From Thiofaba sp039822285 (GTDB lineage Bacteria > Pseudomonadota > Gammaproteobacteria > Halothiobacillales > Halothiobacillaceae): a stretch of DNA of 64,000 bases. The position numbers and the translations under genes are program-made. Shown here piece by piece: positions 16,975 through 25,470 of the stretch. The notes beneath the pieces were generated by a model, which was given only the letters and a program-made list of their open reading frames with translations, did no database searches and was not told the origin of the DNA. The DNA lies in NCBI RefSeq assembly GCF_039822285.1, contig NZ_JBAJEY010000004.1:62001-126000 (forward strand). The letters are read 5' to 3'. Positions within the stretch are counted from its first letter, which is position 1, and every line of letters starts with the position of its first letter.

Positions 16975-17550
16975 CGAAGGGGGTGACTCCCCCCTCGGGG
17001 CCGCCCTGGACGGGTCTGTGGAAGCCGGGTGAATGGGCCAAGGAAGGCCCATTCAGCCCCGCCGCGACAGGAAGTCGCGTCGGGGCGGCCCGGCTGGAGC
17101 AGATCAGGCCAGGGTTTGCCCGAAGGGCCGGCCCCGCGGGGGCGTGTTCTTTGGGTTACTTTTCTTGCACGAGCAAGAAAAGTAACTCGCCCGCTTGCAC
17201 GGGTGCATGTTCGAAGAAACAAGCTTCAAAGCGGGCGAAAAACCACTTCAACGGTTGTTCAAAGCCGCTTTGAGACAGGCTTGTAGCTTGGTTTCGCCCG
17301 CCTCAAGCCGCGCACTTCGAACGGCCTGAATCGCACTCGGGCGAGTGCCTTTCTTTGCTTGCCCAAAGAAAGCCACCAAAGAAAGGGCACCCCCGCGGGG
17401 TCGCCCTTCGGGCAAGCCATGGCCGGGACCGCTCCGATCGGGCCGTCCCGACGCGACTTCCTGTCGCGGCAGGGCTGAATGGGCCATCCATGGCCCTTTC
17501 ACCCGGTCTCCACAGCCCCGTCCATGGCGACCCCAAGGGGGATTCGCCCC
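16975..17550. repeat. Long imperfect palindrome: two inverted copies of a long GC-rich repeat
   Basis: About 16975-17205 and 17335-17550 are related in inverted orientation. Both contain the stretch GGCCCATTCAGCCC, CGCGACAGGAAGTCGCGTCG, then TTGCCCGAAGGGC, CCCCGCGGGGG and a nested CTTT-rich hairpin. The centre carries a perfect 10-base stem, GCGGGCGAAA facing TTTCGCCCGC. Short open frames across it translate the repeat and have no protein-family resemblance, so I do not call genes. The interval 16928-17806 contains this repeat, one REP unit and hairpin copy C, and nothing else I can identify. Confidence 0.75.
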
Positions 17551-17584
17551 TCACCCCCAGCCCCTCTCCCTGAGGGAGAGGGGG
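17546..17584 (+). repeat. Single REP unit
   Basis: CCCCTCACCCCCAGCCCC followed by a perfect CCCCTCTCCC/GGGAGAGGGG stem (17561-17584). The same unit occurs, paired head to head, at 25339-25428 and inside polA. REP sequences of this kind are usually mobilised by RAYT transposases; none is encoded in this window. Confidence 0.75.
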
Positions 17585-17687
17585 AACCTGTCCAGAAAAC
17601 CTTCCTTTTTCGGACTTCCGATGGCCTCCTTCTCGGTCCCTTCCGACATCCATGCCGGAAGCCCCTGCGGGGTTCAGCCTTCGAGAA

Positions 17688-17806
17688 CGTCGCGGTACAC
17701 GCCCGCGACGGGCTCCGAGAATCAATCAATTGCTGTGATTGACTCTCGGGCGAGCCATCCTTGGCTCGCATTCCCAGGCTGTTTCAAAGAGTTTTGAAAC
17801 AGCCTG
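17688..17806 (+). repeat. Five-hairpin repeat element, copy C (first hairpin altered)
   Basis: Hairpins 2 to 5 match copy E: 17688-17695/17703-17710, 17716-17748, 17750-17756/17763-17769, and 17775-17788/17793-17806. The first hairpin is replaced by a weak GAAGCCCC/GGGGTTC stem at about 17658-17676. The element ends on the base next to the stop codon of the convergent copper-protein gene, so its last stem could serve as that gene's terminator. Confidence 0.8.
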
Positions 17807-18172
17807 TCAGGGTGCCTTTTCCACTTTGGTGATGGTCAGCACCCCGTTGATCGACTCGGCGCGGAAGCGGATGCGGTCGCCCGCCTTGAGCTGGTCGAGC
17901 AGGGCGGGATCCTGCGGGCGGAACACCATGGTCATGGCGCCCATGCCGAGGTTGGGCAGGGGGCCGTGCTTGAGGGTGATCTTGCCGGCGGATTTGTCCA
18001 CCTTGCGCACCTCGCCTTCGGCCAGGGCCTCGTTCTGCACCATCTCCATGTGCTGCGCCATGCCTTCCGGCGTGGCGTGGTCGTGGTCTGCATGGCTCGG
18101 TGTCGCGGCCTGGGCGTGGATGCCCAGGGCCAGGGGCAGGATGGCGGTCATCAGGATGATCTTGCCTTGCAT
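17807..18172 (-). CDS. Periplasmic copper-binding protein, CusF-like domain
   Basis: 121 residues: a signal peptide, a His/Met-rich linker (HADHDHATPEGMAQHMEM), then a CusF/CopB_like small barrel with the signature KITLKHGPLPNLGMGAMTMVF, where His, Met and Met bind Cu(I) or Ag(I). It probably buffers periplasmic copper and hands it to the neighbouring oxidase or an efflux pump. It is the last gene of the minus-strand copper operon, just after the multicopper oxidase. The three-part CusCBA pump inner-membrane genes are absent here. Confidence 0.85.
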   Translation of the reverse strand: MQGKIILMTAILPLALGIHAQAATPSHADHDHATPEGMAQHMEMVQNEALAEGEVRKVDKSAGKITLKHGPLPNLGMGAMTMVFRPQDPALLDQLKAGDRIRFRAESINGVLTITKVEKAP

Positions 18173-18194
18173 GATGCGTGTCCTCGTGAGGGGG

Positions 18195-19565
18195 TCAGGA
18201 ATGGTCGTTGTGCACGGGCTTTCGTACCGTCACGGTGGGGCCGTTGGCGGGCGCGGCTGCGCGCTCGGGCTCCGGCAGGGGCTCGCCCTGCCACTCCCAG
18301 GCGCGGGTGCCCTTGGGCTGGGGGTAGGGGCCAGGATCCCTGTAGTCGTCGCGGGCCAGGCCCTTGCGGATCTTCACCGTCGTGAACATGCCGCCCATAC
18401 CGATCGGACCGAACGGGCCATGGCCGGTCATCATCGGCAGGGTGTTGTCGGGCAGCGGCATCTCCATCTCCGCCATGTCGTGCATGCCGCGCTCGCCCAT
18501 CACCATGTAGTCGGGGATCAGCTTGCTGATCTTCTCGGCGATGCCGCGCTGGTCGACACCGATCATGGTTGGCACGCCGTGGCCCATGGCGTTCATGGTG
18601 TGGTGCGACTTGTGGCAGTGGAACGCCCAGTCGCCCTCCTCGGTGGCGTCGAATTCGATGGCGCGCATCTGGCCGACGGCGACATCCACCGTGACCTCGG
18701 GCCAGCGCGCCTCGGGCCGGGTCCAGCCGCCGTCGGTGCCGGTCACCTCGAACTCATGGCCATGCAGGTGGATGGGGTGGTTGGTCATGGTCAGGTTGCC
18801 GACCCGGATGCGCACCCGGTCCCCACGCCGGCAGACGAGGGGGTCGATGCCGGGAAAGACGCGGCTGTTGAAGGTCCACAGATTGAAGTCGAGCATGGTG
18901 TTGACCCGTGGCGTGTAGCTTCCGGGGTCGATGTCGTAGGCATTGAGCAGGAAGCAGAAGTCGCGGGCCACGCGCATGAAGTCCGGATTCTTCGGATGGA
19001 CGATGAACATCCCCATCATGCCCATCGCCATCTGCACCATCTCGTCCGCATGGGGGTGGTACATGAAGGTGCCGCTCCGGCGCAGGGTGAATTCGTACAC
19101 GTACGTCTTGCCCGGGGGGATGGGGGGCTGGGTCAGGCCGGAAACGCCATCCATCCCGTTCGGCAGGCGCTGGCCGTGCCAGTGGATGCTGGTGACCTCG
19201 GGCAGGCGGTTGGTGACGAACAGACGCACCCGGTCGCCTTCCACCGCCTCGATGGTTGGGCCGGGGCTCTGGCCGTTGTAGCCCCACAGGCGGGCATTCA
19301 TGCCCGGTGCGAGCTCGCGTACCACCGGTTCGGCCACCAGGTGGAACTCCTTTACGCCGCGGTTCATGCGGAACGGCAGGGTCCAGCCGTTGAGGGTGAC
19401 CACCGGGTTGTAGGGGCGGCCGCTGGCCGGCTGCAAGGGGGGCAGGGTGGCGGCGCTGTCCATGGCGGCGGCCTCGGGCAGGCCGGCCAGCGCGCTCGTA
19501 TGGACCAGGCCGCTGCCGAGGGCGGCAAGCCCGGTCTTCATCAGGAAATCTCGACGGGAAACCAT
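18195..19565 (-). CDS. Multicopper oxidase, CopA-like
   Basis: 456 residues with a Tat-type N-terminus (MVSRRDFLMKTGLAALG), hence exported folded. All copper ligand blocks are visible: HWHG, HPHADEMVQMAMGMMGM, HPIHLHGHEF and HCHKSHHTMNAMGHG. The third-block region carries many Met residues, as in oxidases acting on Cu(I). Its likely job is oxidation of toxic Cu(I) in the periplasm. The ATG at 19565 has GAGGAG 7 bases upstream. The frame is open far beyond this start, but the extension translates antisense to the TolC gene and is not part of the protein. Confidence 0.9.
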   Translation of the reverse strand: MVSRRDFLMKTGLAALGSGLVHTSALAGLPEAAAMDSAATLPPLQPASGRPYNPVVTLNGWTLPFRMNRGVKEFHLVAEPVVRELAPGMNARLWGYNGQSPGPTIEAVEGDRVRLFVTNRLPEVTSIHWHGQRLPNGMDGVSGLTQPPIPPGKTYVYEFTLRRSGTFMYHPHADEMVQMAMGMMGMFIVHPKNPDFMRVARDFCFLLNAYDIDPGSYTPRVNTMLDFNLWTFNSRVFPGIDPLVCRRGDRVRIRVGNLTMTNHPIHLHGHEFEVTGTDGGWTRPEARWPEVTVDVAVGQMRAIEFDATEEGDWAFHCHKSHHTMNAMGHGVPTMIGVDQRGIAEKISKLIPDYMVMGERGMHDMAEMEMPLPDNTLPMMTGHGPFGPIGMGGMFTTVKIRKGLARDDYRDPGPYPQPKGTRAWEWQGEPLPEPERAAAPANGPTVTVRKPVHNDHS

Positions 19566-19582
19566 GGGGTTCTCCTCAGGGA

Positions 19583-21019
19583 TCAGTGGCCGCCCGCCGC
19601 CGGGCTTGCGGCTTGACGAGGGGCGGAAAGACTGGCGGTCGCGGGGGAGCCGACGGTCAGGGTCATGCGCAGGTCGGTCTCGGCGCGCCAGTAGTCGCGG
19701 CTGGCCTCGATGGCGCCGATCACGGACTGGATCTGTTCGCGCGCATCCAGCAGCAGCTCGAATACGCCGATCAGCATGCCGTTGTAGCGGAGCACGTTTT
19801 CCTCCGCGATGCGCTGCCGCAGCGGGACGATCTCGTCGCGATAGTGGCGGGCGAGGTCGAAGGCCGTGCGGTAGCGCAGCCAGGCCTCGCGGGCCTCCGA
19901 GCGGGCACGGATGGCCATCGCGCGGACGTTTTCTACGGCCTGCAGGTAGACCGCCTCGGCCCGCGCCACCTTGGCATCCCCCCAGTCGAACACGGGCAGG
20001 AGCAGCTCGATCTGGTAGCCGCGCTGGGGCGGGGCATCGCTCGCGGTGTTGTTCATGACCCCGGCCTCCAGCACGTTGACGAAGCGCGTGGCGCGGGTGA
20101 TGCCAAGCGACCGCGCCAGTCCTTCCGCCTGCTGCTTGGCGAGTTGCACATCCAGCCGCTCGCCGATGGCGCGCGCCTCGATGCCTGTGCCGTCCGCAGG
20201 CATGGCGGGCAGGTCCGGCAGGCGCTTGGGCAGGACGAAGTCGGTTTGCTCGCCCCACAGGCCGAGCAGGCGAATCAGCCGCTCGCGCGTCTGCGCCGTC
20301 TGCAGGCGGGCGAGGGCGAGGCGTGCCGTGGCATCGGCGTAGAAGCCCTGCTCGCGCGCTTGATCCAGGATGCCCCAGTGGCCGGTTGCGGCCATGCGCC
20401 GTCCGAGCAAGCTGCTGGCCTCGGCGGCCTCGCGCACCTGCTGCCAGTACGTCTCCGCCTGTGCGGCGGCGACGGCATCGATCCACGCCTTGCGGGTCTC
20501 CAGGGCGATTCGCATGACCTCGCCGGCCACGCGCAGCTTGGTCTCCGCTGCGCGGCGCTCCTCGATCGCCGTCCGTGCTGGCAGGGTGAGGAGGCCGAAG
20601 ATGTCGAACAGGAAGGTGCGTTCGATCTCGACCTCGCCTCCCCGTTCCAGGCGGCCATAACTGAAACCGGGGTTGCGCAGGCGTCCAGCCTGCACCCGCT
20701 CGGCATCCGCAATGCCCAGCTCAAACAGGGTCATGCGCAGCCCCGGATTGTTGAGCAGGGCGATACGCACGGCATGCTCGGCCGTGAGCGGTCCTTCGGC
20801 CAACAGGGCGTCCACCTCGGCGGAGGCCTGCTGCTGGCGCTCTGGCGTGTCAGGAAGCAGGAGAGGGGAGCGTTCAGCGGCGGCAAGACGGGCATCCACC
20901 GCGGGCTGAAGCTCGCCAAGACCTGCATCCTCCCTCAGCGTGGCGCAGCCTGGCAGGATCAGGAGGGCGACGGTGGTCAGGCCCGCCGCGGCCCATGTGG
21001 AAAGATGGCCTCGCGTCAT
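19583..21019 (-). CDS. TolC-family outer-membrane efflux lipoprotein
   Basis: 478 residues. Signal sequence with lipobox ILPGC, then two long helical hairpin segments typical of OEP/TolC proteins (for example AVRIALLNNPGLRMTLFELG early and EAREAWLRYRTAFDLARHY late). It should form the trimeric duct of a metal or drug efflux system. It lies between a small secreted protein (ATGA overlap) and the copper oxidase, so copper is the probable cargo. No periplasmic adaptor or RND pump gene is adjacent; either it pairs with a pump elsewhere or it is a copper-operon orphan. Confidence 0.88.
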   Translation of the reverse strand: MTRGHLSTWAAAGLTTVALLILPGCATLREDAGLGELQPAVDARLAAAERSPLLLPDTPERQQQASAEVDALLAEGPLTAEHAVRIALLNNPGLRMTLFELGIADAERVQAGRLRNPGFSYGRLERGGEVEIERTFLFDIFGLLTLPARTAIEERRAAETKLRVAGEVMRIALETRKAWIDAVAAAQAETYWQQVREAAEASSLLGRRMAATGHWGILDQAREQGFYADATARLALARLQTAQTRERLIRLLGLWGEQTDFVLPKRLPDLPAMPADGTGIEARAIGERLDVQLAKQQAEGLARSLGITRATRFVNVLEAGVMNNTASDAPPQRGYQIELLLPVFDWGDAKVARAEAVYLQAVENVRAMAIRARSEAREAWLRYRTAFDLARHYRDEIVPLRQRIAEENVLRYNGMLIGVFELLLDAREQIQSVIGAIEASRDYWRAETDLRMTLTVGSPATASLSAPRQAASPAAGGH

Positions 21020-21303
21020 GGCGTACCTCCATGCCCATGATGATGGTCAGGCGATGGAGGCTGGGGGGAGGGGGCGCCCATATGCCCCAGGTGACCGCCC
21101 AGTTGACGGGCGGTGTCGTTCACCTCGCGCCAGCCTGTGAGTTCCGAGGGGCGGAAGGGGGTGTAATCGGTGAAGGCCGACCGGTAATCCACCGGCGGGA
21201 CGGTCGCTTCGGGCTGTTCCGGCCCTGGGGCGGCGGCCATGGCGGAGGTGGAGAGGGTCAGCAGCAGGGTGCAAACATGCACCCGCCGAAGTTGAGCAGA
21301 CAT
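21016..21303 (-). CDS. Small secreted protein of the copper operon, unknown
   Basis: 95 residues with a signal peptide (ending about STSAMAA) and a C-terminal His-rich tail (PSPDHHHGHGGTP). The central FRPSELTGWREVNDTARQLGG segment has no family I can name with confidence. The start at 21303 has GGAG 8 bases upstream. Its stop overlaps the TolC gene start by ATGA. The His cluster and position suggest periplasmic metal binding. Confidence 0.65.
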   Translation of the reverse strand: MSAQLRRVHVCTLLLTLSTSAMAAAPGPEQPEATVPPVDYRSAFTDYTPFRPSELTGWREVNDTARQLGGHLGHMGAPSPQPPSPDHHHGHGGTP

Positions 21304-21365
21304 GACGAAAACTCCATGAAAACCGGTAAGGCCGTGGCGTTTGGGCCACGGGATCATGACGACGG

Positions 21366-21734
21366 TTACAGGGAGGCGGGCGGTCGCTCGGGCTGGTCGA
21401 GGGTCAGGGAGACGAAGCGAGCGTCGATGAAGGGGATGGGCGAGGAGAGCGGCCGCGCGTCTGCGATGTCGTACGCTGCGAGGGCGGTGAAGTGGGAGAG
21501 GGCGAAGCAGTGCGGGCAGTCGTCGCCGAGGGCGGTGGAGGTGTCGTCGCCTGCCTCATCCAAGGCCAGAGCGTCGTGATGGTGACAGCTCATGCCCTCG
21601 TGTCCCGCACCGGCCGCAGGGCCGGAGGCGTGGTGCATGCCGGACGCGCACACGCTCATGCTGACCCCGGCCATCCCCTGGATGGGCAGGATCAGCACAA
21701 GCAGAAGCAGCAGGGTGCGCTTGAGCATGTCCAT
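21366..21734 (-). CDS. Small His/Cys-rich secreted protein (DUF2946-like)
   Basis: About 122 residues from ATG at 21734 (ATG 21728 or 21791 are alternatives; no strong ribosome site marks any). A hydrophobic N-terminus (LKRTLLLLLVLILPIQGMA) precedes CASGMHHAS, SCHHHDA and DDCPHCFALSHF. The pattern of a signal peptide followed by scattered His and CxxC-type pairs resembles DUF2946 proteins seen near copper genes. It appears to be the first gene of the minus-strand copper operon. Confidence 0.55.
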   Translation of the reverse strand: MDMLKRTLLLLLVLILPIQGMAGVSMSVCASGMHHASGPAAGAGHEGMSCHHHDALALDEAGDDTSTALGDDCPHCFALSHFTALAAYDIADARPLSSPIPFIDARFVSLTLDQPERPPASL

Positions 21735-21834
21735 GAGGCGGGAGGCTCGCCAGTGGGCCAATCGTGAAAACCAAGTTAGTGGATCAACCATGCGGACGCA
21801 AGTTCCCGCGCCGCCGATGGGGCGGCGGCCGGGA

Positions 21835-22476
21835 TCACGCCTGTTCGCCGGCTGGGTCGACCTCCCCATGTTCTTCCAGCACCTCGCGCAGACGGGCGCG
21901 GGCCTCCTCGACGCCGGTGCCATGGAGCGAGGAGAACAATTGCACAGTCACCCCTTCCGGAAGGGTGCGGCGCAGTTTCTGCAGTACCCCGCTGGCCGCA
22001 CCGCGCGAGAGCTTGTCGGCCTTGGTCAGCAGCACGTGCACGGGCAGGCCGCGGGCATGGCAGCTCTCGATCAGCATCACATCGAAGGGGCGCAGGGGAT
22101 GGCGGATGTCCATCATCAGCACGGCAAGCCTGAGACTTTTGCGGGTGCTGAAGTATTCGTCCATGACCAGGCCCCAGTTCTGGCGCATCTCCATGGGCGC
22201 TTCGGCGTAGCCGTAGCCGGGCAGGTCGATCAGGCGCTTACTGTCGTCGAGCACGAACACGTTGAGCAGCTGGGTGCGGCCGGGGCGCTTGCTTGCCCGC
22301 GCCAGGGTCTTCTGTGCGCACAGGGCATTCAGGGCGCTGGACTTGCCGGCGTTGGAGCGGCCGGCAAAGCAGATCTCCGCACCACGATCGGCGGGCAGGT
22401 GGGCGGGATCGGGCGCGCTCTTGAGAAAGCTGGCACGGGCGAAATAGGCGCGCAGTTGAGGGTCTTCTTTGTGCAT
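21835..22476 (-). CDS. engB: Ribosome biogenesis GTPase EngB (YihA/YsxC)
   Basis: 213 residues of a single TRAFAC GTPase domain: G1 GRSNAGKSS, G3 DLPGYG, G4 TKAD, and the switch region RPGRTQLLN. EngB is needed for assembly of the large ribosomal subunit. ATG at 22476 is preferred over GTG at 22482. It is divergent from the cytochrome c4 gene, an arrangement common in betaproteobacteria; the shared promoter region is 22477-22567. Confidence 0.95.
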   Translation of the reverse strand: MHKEDPQLRAYFARASFLKSAPDPAHLPADRGAEICFAGRSNAGKSSALNALCAQKTLARASKRPGRTQLLNVFVLDDSKRLIDLPGYGYAEAPMEMRQNWGLVMDEYFSTRKSLRLAVLMMDIRHPLRPFDVMLIESCHARGLPVHVLLTKADKLSRGAASGVLQKLRRTLPEGVTVQLFSSLHGTGVEEARARLREVLEEHGEVDPAGEQA

Positions 22477-22567
22477 GTGCACATTCTATGTCAGTTCCAT
22501 GGTGGACAAGCCTTTGTGGCTGACTAAAATCCGAAGACTTTTGTGTGCCGCAACCCCGGAGAGGGCC

Positions 22568-23182
22568 ATGACCACCCGTCTGATGATTGCCACTGCCATG
22601 ATGTTCGCCACCACCCTGTCCGCCCAAGCGGCGGGGGATGTCGCCGCGGGGCAGGCCAAGGCCGCAGCCTGTGCCGGTTGCCACGGCGCCAACGGCAACA
22701 GCGCCAATGCCGCCTTTCCTTCGCTGGCTGGCCAGCATGCCGACTACATCGCCAAGCAGCTGCGCGAATACAAGGCGGGGGTGCGCGTCAACGCCATGAT
22801 GGCCGGCATGGTCGCCCCCCTCACCGAGGAGGACATGGTGAACCTTGGTGCCTACTACGCCTCCCAGGCCAAGACCGCCCTGCCGCTTGATGGTCAGGAT
22901 GCCGAGCTCATCGCCCGTGGCAAGCGGCTGTATCAGGCTGGGGATGCGGCCAAGGGGCTGGCGGCCTGCGCGGCTTGTCATGGCCATCAAGGCTACGGCA
23001 ATCCGGGCGCGGGCTATCCCGCCCTGCGCTCCCAGCATGCCGCCTACACCGAGCTCACCCTCAAGGCCTTCCGCGACAGCAGCCGGGCCAATGACGCCCA
23101 GGCGGTCATGCGCCAGATCGCAGCCAAGCTGAGCGACGAAGAGATCCGGGCCCTGGCCGCCTACACCGCCACTTTGCACTGA
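22568..23182 (+). CDS. Dihaem cytochrome c4
   Basis: 204 residues with a Sec signal (ending LSAQAAG) and two similar haem domains, each with CXXCH (residues 35-39 and 134-138) and a later Met axial ligand candidate. Cytochrome c4 carries electrons in the periplasm to terminal oxidases. It begins the classic block c4-ResB-CcsA-DsbA. The ATG at 22568 follows GGAGAGG. Notable only for very clean two-fold internal symmetry. Confidence 0.93.
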   Translation: MTTRLMIATAMMFATTLSAQAAGDVAAGQAKAAACAGCHGANGNSANAAFPSLAGQHADYIAKQLREYKAGVRVNAMMAGMVAPLTEEDMVNLGAYYASQAKTALPLDGQDAELIARGKRLYQAGDAAKGLAACAACHGHQGYGNPGAGYPALRSQHAAYTELTLKAFRDSSRANDAQAVMRQIAAKLSDEEIRALAAYTATLH

Positions 23183-23277
23183 GCGCGGAACCTCCGCGCG
23201 CGCAGCCGTCTCCAACAAGGGCGCGTCCCGGTCTCCTCCCTCTGGCGGAGGCTCCGCCCCATCCTCGATAGCCCGGC

Positions 23278-25278
23278 ATGACCCAGACACCTACGCACTC
23301 CCCCGGCCGCCAGTTGATGGCCTTCCTCGGTTCGATGAACCTGGCCATCATCCTGCTGGTGGCGGTTGCACTGGCCTCCATCATCGGTACGGTGTTGCAG
23401 CAGAACCAGGCCTACGGCGACTACCTGATGAAGTTCGGCCCGTTCTGGTTCGAGGTGTTCCGCACCCTCGGGCTGTACGATGTCTATTCCGCCCCCTGGT
23501 TCCTTGCCATCCTCGGCTTTTTGGTCCTCTCCACCAGTGCCTGCGTGATCCGCAACGCGCCGGGCATGGTGCGCGAGATGCGCGACCACCGCCTGCACGC
23601 GCAGGAGAAGTCGCTGCGCGGCATTCCGGGGGCGGCCGAGTGGCAGGTGCCCGTGAGCGTCGAGGCCGCCGCGATCGAAGGGCGTCGCACCCTGATCGAG
23701 TCCGGTTTCAATGTGCGCGAGACCCGCGTTGCCGAGGGTTACCTGATCGCCGGGCGCAAGGGGGCCTTGCAGCGGCTCGGTTACATCTTCACCCACGTGG
23801 CCATCGTCATCATCCTGGTGGGCGGCGTGCTGGATTCGCGCATCTGGCTGGCGTTGCGTGAGCTCAAAGGGGACCTGGTGGTGGAAACCCGCCCGGTGCC
23901 GGTGTCCCAGGTGCCGCCGGAGAGTCATGTCCCGGCCTCCAACCCCAGCTTCCGCGGCAATGTGAACATCCCGGAAGGGCAGCAGAGCTCGGTGCTGTTC
24001 CTCAACGTGCGTGATGGCTATGTGGTGCAGGAGCTGCCGTTCACCATCGAGGTGAAGGACTTCCGCATCGAGCACTACATCAACGGCCAGCCGAAGTCCT
24101 ACGAGAGCGATATCGTCATCCACGACCCCGCCAGCCCGAACCAGCCCGTGGCACAGACCATCTCGGTCAACCATCCGCTGATCTACAAGGGGCATGCGAT
24201 CTACCAGGCCAGCTTCGGCGATGGTGGCTCCAAGCTTGCCCTGCGGGCCTGGCAGCTGCTCGGTCAGAGCGGCGCGGCGCAGGATATTCAGGGAGCCATC
24301 TTCCAGGACATCCCCTTCTCCCTCGGTGGCCAGCGCTACACGCTGGAGCTGAACGACTTCCGCCTGTTCAACATCAACCCCATCGAGGGCGAGGACGGCA
24401 AGGTCGAGCAGAAGAACTTCGGTCCGAGCATGGTGTTCCGGATGCGCGATGCCGCCGGCCAGGCACGCGAGTACGAGAATTACATGAACCCGGTGGTCCT
24501 GGATGGGCGGCCGGTGTTCATCTCCGGCATGCGCGAGCAGGTCGGCGCACCGATGCGTTACCTCTACCTGCCGGCGGACCGCGACAACCGACTGGATACC
24601 TTCATGGCCTACTATGCCCGCCTGCACGACCCGGAGCGCGTTGCGCGGGCGGTGCAGGCGATGCTGGAGGAGATCAATCCCGAAGCCGCGAAGCTGCCGG
24701 CGGCCAGCGAGTCCATCCGCGCCATGGTCGGCCGCTTCGTCGAGGGTGGCTACGACGCCATCGGCACGGACCTTGAGAAGCGCGTGCCCGCCGAGCAGTT
24801 GCAGCAGGCCTTCGAGACCAGCGTGCGCGTGCTGCAGACCGTGCTCGGACGGATGTATGTCGAACTGCTCGCCGAGCGGGGCATCCAGGCGCCGGCGGAA
24901 CAGGATGAACGCTTCCTCGCCGACGCGGTCACAGCCATCAATGCCCTCGCGCTGTACGGTTCGCCCATCTACCTGCAGATGACAGGCTTCGAGCACATCC
25001 AGGCCTCCGGCCTGCAGATTACCAAATCCCCCGGCAAGGCGGTGGTCTATTTCGGCAGCTTCTTGTTGACCCTGGGGGTGTTCATGCTCTTTTATCTGCA
25101 TCCGCGCCGCGCCTGGGTATTGGTGCGCGAGAACGAGGGGGGGGCGCGCCTGCTGTTCGCCACCACCAGCCATCGCAAGACCATCGACATGCAGCAGGCT
25201 GGGGTCCAGTTGCGGGAGGGCCTGGAGGCCCGCCTGCGTGGGGCGGGCGGGCACCCGCTTAGGGTTGCCCCTGTCTAG
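23278..25278 (+). CDS. resB: Cytochrome c biogenesis protein ResB (Ccs1)
   Basis: 666 residues. Transmembrane helices at the N-terminus (about 20-45, 75-95, 170-190), a large periplasmic domain, and a last helix near 580-600, the ResB/Ccs1 topology. It works with CcsA to deliver and attach haem to apocytochromes on the periplasmic side (System II). The genes lie as resB then ccsA, separated by a REP pair of about 190 bases rather than overlapping. Confidence 0.93.
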   Translation: MTQTPTHSPGRQLMAFLGSMNLAIILLVAVALASIIGTVLQQNQAYGDYLMKFGPFWFEVFRTLGLYDVYSAPWFLAILGFLVLSTSACVIRNAPGMVREMRDHRLHAQEKSLRGIPGAAEWQVPVSVEAAAIEGRRTLIESGFNVRETRVAEGYLIAGRKGALQRLGYIFTHVAIVIILVGGVLDSRIWLALRELKGDLVVETRPVPVSQVPPESHVPASNPSFRGNVNIPEGQQSSVLFLNVRDGYVVQELPFTIEVKDFRIEHYINGQPKSYESDIVIHDPASPNQPVAQTISVNHPLIYKGHAIYQASFGDGGSKLALRAWQLLGQSGAAQDIQGAIFQDIPFSLGGQRYTLELNDFRLFNINPIEGEDGKVEQKNFGPSMVFRMRDAAGQAREYENYMNPVVLDGRPVFISGMREQVGAPMRYLYLPADRDNRLDTFMAYYARLHDPERVARAVQAMLEEINPEAAKLPAASESIRAMVGRFVEGGYDAIGTDLEKRVPAEQLQQAFETSVRVLQTVLGRMYVELLAERGIQAPAEQDERFLADAVTAINALALYGSPIYLQMTGFEHIQASGLQITKSPGKAVVYFGSFLLTLGVFMLFYLHPRRAWVLVRENEGGARLLFATTSHRKTIDMQQAGVQLREGLEARLRGAGGHPLRVAPV

Positions 25279-25321
25279 CAGGATCAAGCCATCCATGGCC
25301 TGCTAGGGAAACGCTCGAAAC
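25275..25321. repeat. Hairpin and possible relic of the five-hairpin element
   Basis: CTAGCAGG (25275-25282) pairs with CCTGCTAG (25299-25306), beginning within the resB stop codon. The following GGGAAACGCTCGAAA is close to the arm GGGAAACGCTGAA of copy B', and CAAGCCATCCATGG inside the loop resembles the fourth hairpin of copy D. It may be a decayed copy or just a terminator. Confidence 0.4.
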
Positions 25322-25338
25322 CTTGAATGTGGCATGTT

Positions 25339-25428
25339 CCCTCCCCCCTTGGGGGGGGGAGGGGTAGGGAGAGGGGGCAAAAGGGCGTCACCCTCTCCCC
25401 CAGCCCCTCCCCCATCGAGGGGGAGGGG
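25339..25428. repeat. BIME: pair of inverted REP units between resB and ccsA
   Basis: Two GC stems (CCCTCCCCCC with its complement, and CCCCTCCCCC-atcga-GGGGGAGGGG) flank inverted AGGGAGAGGGGG / CCCTCTCCCCCAG segments. The layout is the same as the element inside polA. It separates two genes that must work together, so it may alter their relative expression. Confidence 0.8.
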
Positions 25429-25470
25429 AGAAGTATTTGTTGATACCTTATCGAACCACGGGAGGTTCCC

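Noticed and set aside
17303..17797. Overlapping short open frames in the repeat block
   Set aside because: They translate palindromic repeats in several frames on both strands with no ribosome sites and no domain.
18195..20486. A 763-codon frame fusing the oxidase to an N-terminal extension
   Set aside because: The extension is antisense to the TolC gene, while the oxidase has its own Tat signal and ribosome site at 19565.
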